16,713 nucleotides of DNA from an uncultured Spirochaetales bacterium (lineage in GTDB: Bacteria; Spirochaetota; Spirochaetia; Sphaerochaetales; Sphaerochaetaceae), in assembly GCA_934276485.1 (NCBI GenBank), contig CAKQTE010000077.1, positions 1 to 16,713 of the forward strand, given 5' to 3'. Positions within the stretch are counted from its first letter, which is position 1. Each line of letters begins with the position of its first letter. The notes beneath the pieces were generated by a model. It did no database searches. It saw nothing but the letters and a program-made list of their open reading frames with translations, and had not been told where the DNA came from. This document shows positions 8,654-15,030 of the stretch, piece by piece. A program made the translations under genes and the position numbers.

Positions 8654-8686
8654 TAGCTATAAAATGTTGGGGATTTGGGGCAGAAT

Positions 8687-8723
8687 GCCTTTTTTTCTCA
8701 AGATAACAAACATCAAAAAAGGC
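8687..8723. terminator. possible bidirectional terminator between convergent genes
   Basis: GCCTTTTTT (8687-8695) pairs with AAAAAAGGC (8715-8723) around a 19-base loop. The stem is A/T-rich apart from three G-C pairs and is therefore weak. It lies between the + strand regulator/IS remnant and the end of the minus-strand ATPase gene, where a two-way terminator would be expected. Confidence 0.3.
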
Positions 8724-8797
8724 GAATATTTTCAGATATACATCAGAAAATACAAGAGGGATAGCTATTGCAATTGATGATTGTTGCTGACTTTCCC

Positions 8798-9994
8798 TTA
8801 TATTCTTAAGATGAATTTTTCTTCTTTTGGAGTATAATTTGGAATATCATGAAAATTGATTAAGTTTACTCCATTTATCTCTCCTGTCTCTCCAGCATAT
8901 ATGAGATTTTTGCTTAATATCCTCATATCAGTTTTGGATTGAAAGCTTTTCATAACATCAAAGAAAGATGAAGTTGAAACTTCTGCGCTTTTTATCTCAT
9001 ATAATGACAATCCTTCATTCCTTTCAATGATAAAATCAATCTCTTCACCTCTGCTATTCCTGAAGAAATAAAACGGGAGATTCTCACCTCTCGAAGTCCT
9101 GGATTTTACTGCTTCCATAATTGCAAGATTTTCAAATATATTACCTCTAAGAGGATCTCTAAGCATTTGATTGGGAGTTGTAATTCCTAATAACGCAGCT
9201 AGTAATCCTGTATCGACAAAATATATCTTTGGCGTTTTGACAGCCCTTGATATTCTATTCTTTTGCCATGGCTGGAGGATATATATGATGTATGAAGCTT
9301 CCAATATAGAAATCCAATGCTTGATTGTTGTGCTACTAACACCCACATCATTAGAAAGTCCTGAATAATCAACCAATTGACCAACTCTCCCTGCAAGAGC
9401 CCTCAGAAAAACTTCAAATCTGTTTTTGTCTTTTACTATACTTTCCGAGACAACATCTCTTTCTACATAAGTGGATATATAGTTCGAACAGTAATCGTAT
9501 GGAGAAACTCCGTCGTTATTAAATAGATATGGCATAAACCCAGAAATCAGCTGTGTATCTCTATCCAACACTATTCCTGTAGCTTTTAATTCCTTCATGG
9601 ATAATGGATACATAGTCAATATCCCAGTTCTTCCAGCAAGGGATTCCGAGACAGATGTTAAAAGCTTCACCTGGGAACTTCCTGAGAGAATATACATGCC
9701 TTTCTTATCTGATAAATCTATTCGAACTTTTACAGTACTTAAAATTGATGGAACTCTTTGTACTTCATCAATAATCACTGGCTCTGGATATCTTTTAAAG
9801 AACTCATAAGGATCTGCCTCTGCTAGATTACGAGCATTGTAGTCATCTAAATCTACATAAGAATAATTGGGAAACAACTCCTTTAAAAGTGTTGTCTTTC
9901 CGCACTGGCGTGGACCTTGGATTGTTAGTGAAGGATATAATTCCAGGTTTTCTAGGATTGCTTTTTCTATATCACGCTTAATAAATTCTTTCAT
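8798..9994 (-). CDS. AAA ATPase with DUF4143 C-terminal domain
   Basis: This 398-aa protein belongs to the widespread AAA_14 plus DUF4143 family, whose cellular role is unknown. Walker A is GPRQCGKT (residues 27-34), Walker B is IIDEVQ (74-79), and a sensor-like ILSGSSQ lies near 102-108. The second half has FVDTGLLAALLG and the DUF4143-type tail FYFFRNSRGEEIDFIIE followed by LYEIKSAE. The D...ExK spacing there resembles the PD-(D/E)xK nuclease fold described for such tails. The start at 9994 has no Shine-Dalgarno; a promoter-like TTGAAA-N17-TATCCT just upstream would place transcription start about at the ATG. The gene stands alone, convergent with the IS remnant and divergent from the permease. 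Such genes are frequent accessory genes and often vary between strains. Confidence 0.9.
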   Translation of the reverse strand: MKEFIKRDIEKAILENLELYPSLTIQGPRQCGKTTLLKELFPNYSYVDLDDYNARNLAEADPYEFFKRYPEPVIIDEVQRVPSILSTVKVRIDLSDKKGMYILSGSSQVKLLTSVSESLAGRTGILTMYPLSMKELKATGIVLDRDTQLISGFMPYLFNNDGVSPYDYCSNYISTYVERDVVSESIVKDKNRFEVFLRALAGRVGQLVDYSGLSNDVGVSSTTIKHWISILEASYIIYILQPWQKNRISRAVKTPKIYFVDTGLLAALLGITTPNQMLRDPLRGNIFENLAIMEAVKSRTSRGENLPFYFFRNSRGEEIDFIIERNEGLSLYEIKSAEVSTSSFFDVMKSFQSKTDMRILSKNLIYAGETGEINGVNLINFHDIPNYTPKEEKFILRI

Positions 9995-10000
9995 AGTATA

Positions 10001-10029
10001 AGGATATTATTAATATAAACAATTTTCAA
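10001..10029 (-). promoter_or_regulatory. putative promoter of the DUF4143 ATPase gene
   Basis: Read on the minus strand, TTGAAA (10029-10024) and TATCCT (10006-10001) are 17 bases apart. The predicted transcription start falls at about 9994, which is the start codon, so the mRNA would be leaderless or nearly so. This fits the missing Shine-Dalgarno but rests on motif matching only. Confidence 0.3.
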
Positions 10030-10043
10030 GTATAACTTTAGAT

Positions 10044-10072
10044 TTGTTCATCTAATAGCAATTATCTATAAA
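10044..10072 (+). promoter_or_regulatory. putative sigma70 promoter of the nucleobase permease
   Basis: TTGTTC (10044-10049) and TATAAA (10067-10072) are spaced by 17 bases, giving a likely start near 10079 and a leader of about 60 bases. The leader shows no recognisable purine riboswitch core. Confidence 0.4.
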
Positions 10073-10142
10073 CTTTCATTTTATATATGCTCTCAGAAAA
10101 TTATTCCTTTCGGATTGCTCACCTGTGTACTATCCTAACAAT

Positions 10143-11438
10143 ATGAACGACAAACAAGCCTTATTTGAACTTAATGGGAAAATGCCTCCGCTTAAATATG
10201 CATTTCCAATGGCATTACAACATTTAGTGGCCATGATTGTAGGATGTGTGACTCCTTCTATCATCATAAGTAACATGGCACTCTTAAGTCCTGATCAGAG
10301 CGTGCTCCTTATTCAAACTTCGCTTATTTCTGCAGCCTTTGGCACTTTCTTAGAAGTGTTCTTAGGTGCAAAACTCCCAATGATAATGGGTGTTTCATTT
10401 GCATACCTAGCATCAATGCAAGCAATCGTAGAAGGCTTTGGGATTGCTGAAATCTTTGGCGCTCAGCTTTGTGGTGGCATCGCTGCTATCTTGATTGGAT
10501 TCTATGCGCGTCGTATCAGAAAGCTATTTCCTCCTTTGATCACAGGAACCGTAGTCTTTACAATTGGCCTTTCTCTCTACCCTACAGCTATTACATATAT
10601 GGCAGGTGGAAGTGGAAATCCTAACTTTGGCTCTTGGCAAAACTGGTTGATAGCTATCATCACACTCTTCATTGTTACGCTGTGTAACCACTTTGGAAAA
10701 GGACTACTGAAGCTTTCATCAATCCTAATTGGCATCATAGCTGGATACATCATAAGCATACCGTTCGGCATGGTAGACATTAGCAAAGTTAGCAATGCTG
10801 GAATCGTCTCGCTTCCACACTTTATGCCTTTTGGTATCAAATTTGAGTTCTCTGCTATCCTTTCTTTTGTTATCTTGTTCTCAATTAATGGTATTCAGGC
10901 AATCGGAGACTTATCAGCCACAACAATCGGAGGCTTGGATAGAGAACCTACAGGAGAAGAACTCAAACGTGGAATCATCACATATGGAGGCATGAATGTG
11001 ATCTCAGCCCTCTTTGGAGGACTTCCAACAGCAACTTATTCCCAAAACGTTGGTATAGTTTCCTCTACTAAAGTTGTAAACCGTCGTGTCTTTGGCCTAA
11101 CTGCTACAATGCTCTTAGTCGCAGGCTTGCTTCCAAAGTTCAGCGCTTTCTTAACTACGATACCACAATGTGTATTAGGAGGCGCTACAGTCTCTGTATT
11201 TGCATCGATTGCAATGACAGGCATGAAACTTGTTACTACTGAAGATATGAACTATCGAAACACTTCTATCGTTGGCTTATCAGCAGCTCTTGGCGTTGGC
11301 ATTTCCCAAGTCACAGAAGCTCTCTCCCAATTTCCTGATTGGGTCACAATGGTATTTGCAAAGTCCCCAGTAGTAGTTGCTACTATAGTTGCAGTATTCC
11401 TAAACATCATACTTCCAAAAGACAAAAAGGAAGAATGA
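10143..11438 (+). CDS. NCS2-family nucleobase (uracil/xanthine-type) permease
   Basis: This inner-membrane transporter of 431 aa has about 14 hydrophobic segments and is expected to import a purine or pyrimidine base with a cation. Family marks are LKYAFPMALQHLVAMIVGCVTP at the N-terminus (the QH of TM1), IQAIGDLSATT in TM8, and TYSQNVGIVSSTKVVNR, the NCS2 signature with QN in TM10. The TM8 position that is Glu in characterised members (ExxGD or EHIGH) is Gln here. A GTG at 10125 would add six residues; neither start has a Shine-Dalgarno. The ATG at 10143 is chosen because MNDKQALFELNGKMPPLKYA matches the usual start of relatives. It is a single-gene unit with its own promoter and a downstream hairpin. 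Substrate choice among xanthine, uracil or urate is not resolvable here. Confidence 0.9.
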   Translation: MNDKQALFELNGKMPPLKYAFPMALQHLVAMIVGCVTPSIIISNMALLSPDQSVLLIQTSLISAAFGTFLEVFLGAKLPMIMGVSFAYLASMQAIVEGFGIAEIFGAQLCGGIAAILIGFYARRIRKLFPPLITGTVVFTIGLSLYPTAITYMAGGSGNPNFGSWQNWLIAIITLFIVTLCNHFGKGLLKLSSILIGIIAGYIISIPFGMVDISKVSNAGIVSLPHFMPFGIKFEFSAILSFVILFSINGIQAIGDLSATTIGGLDREPTGEELKRGIITYGGMNVISALFGGLPTATYSQNVGIVSSTKVVNRRVFGLTATMLLVAGLLPKFSAFLTTIPQCVLGGATVSVFASIAMTGMKLVTTEDMNYRNTSIVGLSAALGVGISQVTEALSQFPDWVTMVFAKSPVVVATIVAVFLNIILPKDKKEE

Positions 11439-11460
11439 ACAAAACTATCTTCGCTAATTT

Positions 11461-11522
11461 GATTCTCCTTTGGTTGTGATGTTACTCGGCAGTACAACAC
11501 TTCCATAATGGAGAATCTTTTA
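11461..11522 (+). terminator. putative terminator of the permease gene
   Basis: GATTCTCC (11461-11468) pairs with GGAGAATC (11510-11517), enclosing a smaller internal stem (TACT-CGGC-AGTA). TTTTATTT follows the outer stem. The loop is long, so efficiency is uncertain, but position and T-tract fit an intrinsic terminator 23 bases after the permease stop. Confidence 0.4.
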
Positions 11523-11606
11523 TTTACCGCTTACGCAATAAGCATTGCAACTCTTGCAGAGAACTTTCATCTCCTAGATTGAAGACATACTAGTCGCACC
11601 AAGAAT

Positions 11607-11628
11607 GGGCCGCTCAAACGAACGACCC
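11607..11628 (-). terminator. terminator hairpin of the minus-strand ATPase operon
   Basis: On the minus strand the RNA reads GGGUCGUUC-GUUU-GAGCGGCCC, a 9-bp stem closed fully only in this orientation because two of its pairs are U-G. On the + strand the same positions would be C-A mismatches. It lies 25 bases after the last stop of the operon. The following minus-strand bases, ATTCTT, form a poor U-tract, so termination may be partial. Confidence 0.5.
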
Positions 11629-11631
11629 TTA

Positions 11632-11652
11632 TTGTATTTCCATGGAATACAA
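11632..11652. promoter_or_regulatory. palindrome A, directly after the ATPase operon
   Basis: TTGTATT (11632-11638) and AATACAA (11646-11652) are perfect inverse complements around the centre TCCATGG. It starts one base beyond the stop codon of the last ATPase gene. A very similar palindrome lies in the promoter region at 14907-14929. It may be an operator, a site bound by a protein of this system, or an element boundary. Confidence 0.5.
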
Positions 11653-11653
11653 C

Positions 11654-12874
11654 TTAAATGCTATCGATGATTTCCTTGAGAGTAGAAGCATCATCCAGAC
11701 TCTCGGATAGATTCTCGACCATCAATTCTCCGGTCTTGATTCCAGATGCACTTCCGTAGAAGTAAAGCTGATCTAGGTATTCTATTGCAGCTCTGATCTT
11801 TGTCCTCAATAGATATCCGGCCTTCTTTACAACAGGAAGCATGGTATCGGCATCAGTGCCTGAAATCCAATCGAACGCAGCCTCATGCAATGATATGATA
11901 TCGGCAATGCTTCTTCTCAAATCATCCTCAGTAAGAGGTGTAAGCTCCTCAGCTCTCATGATTCTATCGGTTACACGCTCAAGGATCTTCTTCTCGGGAT
12001 CGTCCTTTTCAAGCTCTCTGATGAATCCAAGATCCCCCCTACCATCAAGAACATCCTCAGCAAATGATGAAGAGAAAGCGAACACGGACATGACATTTTC
12101 AAGTCTTCCATCTGGAAACAGGAATGGCTCCATTCCGAGGTAAGCCTTCTTTCTGGACATCTTTGCAAGTCTTCCGATCAACTCTGCTTCATCAAAGAGA
12201 AGTACCCACCCCTTGCAGCCCATCAAGCCTAAGAGATGGGACATGAAGGAGAAATAGTCCATCATATGTCTGCTGAATATGAATTTTGATTCAAATTTCA
12301 GAGTTGTACCAAAGCATTTCTTATGGATTGCCTTGATGTTGACGGTAGAAACGTAATCACCTTCAAGATCCGTCTGCATCATGAAATGATCTTCAGCATC
12401 CTCGGCATTCATCCAATTCTCGAAGACATAGTAGAGTCTATCTGTCTCGAGATGCTCAAATGCAAACTTCAAGGCGTCCTTGCCCTTTTCACTTCCCTTT
12501 GTGAAGGTACCTTCAAAATTCCTGAATACACCAGGCTGAGATGAACCAGGAAGGTATGTATTCTGCATTACCTTGCTATATAGTACCTTGCTGTTTCCCA
12601 AAGGAGTCTCAAGGCTAAGAGGAAGGAATGTAACTGCCATCCCCCTGGAGGATGCAAGCTCGAAGATCGTATTGAGCATATGTGTCTTTCCTTCACCATA
12701 GCGACCGGAATAGATGATGGAATCTGATTTGCCATTTTCGATTACATCATCCAATCTATTTTCAACCTTGGAAATGAATTCTCCACGGGAAGAGGAGAAA
12801 TATGCACCGACAGCTCTCGATGGTACTCCCGAGCGAAGTGCTTCTATCATATGTCTGGATTCGAAATCACTCAT
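11654..12874 (-). CDS. BrxD-like (DUF2791) P-loop ATPase
   Basis: This 406-aa protein resembles BrxD/BrxC-type ATP-binding proteins of phage-exclusion loci. Residues 9-21 (MIEALRSGVPSRA) match the family opening. Walker A is GRYGEGKT (57-64). Walker B is WVLLFDEAELIGR (223-235, Asp228-Glu229), close to the BrxD pattern LLDEVELIGR. ETPLGNSKVLYSKVM (about 89-103) is also family-like. An ATG further upstream at 13036 would lie inside the previous gene. The start at 12874 is preferred because AAGGAGG (12887-12881) lies 6 bases before it and the start overlaps the previous stop by 8 bases. It is last of three coupled minus-strand genes and is followed by a hairpin. The expected role is ATP-dependent sensing or remodelling in anti-phage defence (inference). 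Confidence 0.82.
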   Translation of the reverse strand: MSDFESRHMIEALRSGVPSRAVGAYFSSSRGEFISKVENRLDDVIENGKSDSIIYSGRYGEGKTHMLNTIFELASSRGMAVTFLPLSLETPLGNSKVLYSKVMQNTYLPGSSQPGVFRNFEGTFTKGSEKGKDALKFAFEHLETDRLYYVFENWMNAEDAEDHFMMQTDLEGDYVSTVNIKAIHKKCFGTTLKFESKFIFSRHMMDYFSFMSHLLGLMGCKGWVLLFDEAELIGRLAKMSRKKAYLGMEPFLFPDGRLENVMSVFAFSSSFAEDVLDGRGDLGFIRELEKDDPEKKILERVTDRIMRAEELTPLTEDDLRRSIADIISLHEAAFDWISGTDADTMLPVVKKAGYLLRTKIRAAIEYLDQLYFYGSASGIKTGELMVENLSESLDDASTLKEIIDSI

Positions 12875-14084
12875 CTTCTTCCTCCTTTTCATCCTTTCCA
12901 AGCATCTCTTCCAAAAGAAGCAGTGGCAATGATACAGCTCCATTTCTACCTGTAAGCATGAGTCTCTCGGCAATCTCTCCTGTAACAGGTTCAGAACAGA
13001 TTCCCTTGGACTTGAGGAATGCTGAATACTTTCCACTCATCTTCACGATAGCTTCCTTGGTCAGGTAATATGCATTGATATCATCCATATCAAGAAGAGT
13101 CCTGAAGAGATTCAATCTTTCAGAGATGATCTCATTCTGTATTCTCAACCACAGTGCCTGATATGACTTGAACCCCTTCCTGTCATCATCAAGCATTATG
13201 GAGTCAAATGCAAAGATCAAGAACAAACCCTTAAGAGAATCCACATCATCAATGAGCTCTCTGATGCTTTCATAGGAATCATCGCGTCTCTTCTTCGTAT
13301 ATCTGACAGGATTCAAGGTACTGTTGCTTATGAATACCTCGATATCATCGATCATGATGGCAAGTCCCGACTTACCGGAAAGAAGAATGAGAAGAGAAAG
13401 AGATCTGAGCATGTTCCTTGAGTTGAACTTTGTCAGCTTATAAGGAAGAAGTCCTATGGATCTAAGATCCCTGACCTTCAGCTCAGTGCTTCCCATGAGC
13501 CAATTCATGATGATCTCAGTTTCAACATCATCGCTCTCCGTAGTTCCAACCTTGTTGGATACAAGAAGTGAAAAACAGATTGCAAAGTTGGAATCCATCT
13601 TTGGATTGTTCATGATGAAATCCTTGATTCCCTTGTTGATTGCCCTGACTGTAAGAGGATCGGCCTCTCCTCTATCGGCAAGCTGATCCACAACGGACTT
13701 GTTTCCATCAAGATCGAAATTGCCATAACCAAGCTTCTCCATGACCTTTGCGGCAACGGATGTAACAAGAGAGTCGATATCTACCCTGCTTATCACTTCC
13801 CTATAGAGATTTGAAAGATCGGAAAGCAGGAAGTTCTCGGCAGAGAGACTTATGGTCTCCATGCCTGCATCCCTTGCCTCCAATTCAAGAAGAGACAATA
13901 GATGAGTCTTTCCCGATCCCTTCTTACCCGTAAGAAACTTTATTGCAGAACCTCCCTCAGGGATGAAGGATGAGAAGTAATTTCTCCTGAAGAACTGAAT
14001 GACTTCAGCAGTTCCTTCAGAAAGACTTCTCAAGACATCAGGATCAGAGCCTACATTAAACAACAACTTTTCCGAATCTTCCAT
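12867..14084 (-). CDS. BrxC/BrxD-related P-loop ATPase with unusual Walker B
   Basis: This 405-aa ATPase is distinct from the one encoded downstream. Walker A is GKKGSGKT (residues 53-60). Walker B is LAIMIDDIEVF (241-251), with Asp246-Asp247 instead of the usual Asp-Glu. A conserved-looking stretch follows: YTKKRRDDSYESIRELIDDVDSL, LIFAFDSIML and KSYQALWLRIQNEI (about residues 262-317). These are features I associate with the DUF2791/BREX ATP-binding group; the family call is from motif memory, not a search. AGGAG (14095-14091) lies 6 bases before the ATG, and the gap to the preceding gene is 18 bases. The C-terminus is very acidic (GKDEKEEEDE). It probably forms a heteromeric ATPase with its neighbour (inference). 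Confidence 0.75.
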   Translation of the reverse strand: MEDSEKLLFNVGSDPDVLRSLSEGTAEVIQFFRRNYFSSFIPEGGSAIKFLTGKKGSGKTHLLSLLELEARDAGMETISLSAENFLLSDLSNLYREVISRVDIDSLVTSVAAKVMEKLGYGNFDLDGNKSVVDQLADRGEADPLTVRAINKGIKDFIMNNPKMDSNFAICFSLLVSNKVGTTESDDVETEIIMNWLMGSTELKVRDLRSIGLLPYKLTKFNSRNMLRSLSLLILLSGKSGLAIMIDDIEVFISNSTLNPVRYTKKRRDDSYESIRELIDDVDSLKGLFLIFAFDSIMLDDDRKGFKSYQALWLRIQNEIISERLNLFRTLLDMDDINAYYLTKEAIVKMSGKYSAFLKSKGICSEPVTGEIAERLMLTGRNGAVSLPLLLLEEMLGKDEKEEEDE

Positions 14085-14102
14085 GTATTACTCCTAATTA
14101 GA

Positions 14103-14873
14103 TCAGTTCTGAAGGAATGCAATCGAGGAAAGAAGAACCTCACATCCATAGGCATCGAGAATTCTGATGGTATCATTCGTTCTGGAAGAACCCCATCTTA
14201 CGGTGCTTCCCTTCTTTGTAACAAGCTCACTTCCTTCCTTATACATTCTCGCAATATCGAAAGCGAAAGCCTTCTCATCGTATTCTTTTCTTGATCTTGC
14301 CATTGGAACAAGTTCCTTCCAGAGAGCCTTTAATGATACATATGCACCATGAGCAAGATTCTTTCTCATGAGATGAGTCATGTAGGCATCTTCAAGCTCG
14401 GAGGCAAATCCAACAGAATTGAACTTCACTGCATTGAGCTTCTCCTGACCTTTTGCAATTGTATCTGCTATGAACTCCGGTCTGCTTGTGGAATACTTCT
14501 TCCTATCGATATAGACATCCTGATTCTCACTGTCGATCCTTACCTTGTAAGGGAACATCTCGAATACAGGAAATTCACCTGCCATGTCGACACCATGATT
14601 CCTGCAGGCCTCCTCAAGACCTTCGGAGAAACCACCGTTGCTGAAATACTCTTCACTATCGAAGCTGTTCCTGTATTCTTCCAGTTTTGCAATTGCATCT
14701 TCCATAGCAGCATAGGAAGCCTTGAGGCTATCCATGTTCTTATCCATGTTCTTGAGAGTCCCCTTCTCTGCATCCTTTGCCATAGCCTTGACGTATTTGA
14801 CTGTCTCTGCACTTCTCTGTCTGAGGTCAGCTTCTGCTTCCTGATATCCCTGTAGGAATTCTTCGTAATTCAT
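14103..14873 (-). CDS. unrecognised coiled-coil protein, first gene of the ATPase operon
   Basis: I do not recognise this 256-aa protein. Residues about 1-70 are rich in charged heptads (YEEFLQGYQEAEADLRQR, then KNMDKNMDSLKASYAAMEDAIAKLEEYR) and should form a coiled coil. The middle has a beta-type stretch, YKVRIDSENQDVYIDRKKY, and the C-terminal half looks alpha-helical and basic (HLMRKNLAHGAYVSLKALWKEL). No nuclease, TerB or methylase motif is evident and there is no signal peptide. An upstream ATG at 14960 would add 29 residues across the likely promoter; the start at 14873 follows AAGGAA (14889-14884) at a 10-base spacing and is preferred. By position it could be an adaptor between the two ATPases and DNA or the helicase (inference). 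Confidence 0.72.
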   Translation of the reverse strand: MNYEEFLQGYQEAEADLRQRSAETVKYVKAMAKDAEKGTLKNMDKNMDSLKASYAAMEDAIAKLEEYRNSFDSEEYFSNGGFSEGLEEACRNHGVDMAGEFPVFEMFPYKVRIDSENQDVYIDRKKYSTSRPEFIADTIAKGQEKLNAVKFNSVGFASELEDAYMTHLMRKNLAHGAYVSLKALWKELVPMARSRKEYDEKAFAFDIARMYKEGSELVTKKGSTVRWGSSRTNDTIRILDAYGCEVLLSSIAFLQN

Positions 14874-14900
14874 ATGTTTATCATTCCTTATTGTTATATA

Positions 14901-14930
14901 TTGCCTATGCATTCCATGGCTGAATACAAT
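14901..14930 (+). promoter_or_regulatory. putative promoter of the helicase gene
   Basis: TTGCCT (14901-14906) and TACAAT (14925-14930) are 18 bases apart, a fair sigma70 match with a strong -10. Transcription would begin near 14937, leaving a leader of about 94 bases to the ATG at 15031. Palindrome B fills the spacer. Confidence 0.45.
14907..14929. promoter_or_regulatory. palindrome B, operator-like, in the divergent promoter region
   Basis: TGCATTC (14908-14914) faces GAATACA (14922-14928) around CATGGCT, matching at six of seven positions. The core ATTCCATGG and the flank AATACAA are shared with palindrome A read on the opposite strand. The site lies between the -35 and -10 of the helicase promoter and within the leader or promoter of the divergent operon, a natural place for a repressor acting on both. 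No regulator gene is visible in the window. Confidence 0.5.
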
Positions 14931-15030
14931 ATAGCATAAAATTGTACTCAAATACCTCATAACTTCAGAAAATAAACCATTTTTCCCAGTGATTGGACAA
15001 ATAGACCCGATTAAGTGCTATTCTCTTCTT

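Noticed and set aside
10073..10142. Purine riboswitch in the permease leader
   Set aside because: The leader is short and no three-way-junction core or paired loop pattern could be found.
12867..13036. Longer N-terminus for the last ATPase (start at 13036)
   Set aside because: The extension lies within the preceding gene in another frame. A near-perfect Shine-Dalgarno directly serves the ATG at 12874.
14349..14855. 168-codon + strand open frame with hydrophobic composition
   Set aside because: It is an antisense shadow of the coiled-coil gene, with no ribosome binding site and implausible Cys-rich composition.
14874..14960. Longer N-terminus for the coiled-coil protein (start at 14960)
   Set aside because: The added residues would be translated from the probable shared promoter/operator region, and the downstream ATG has its own ribosome binding site.
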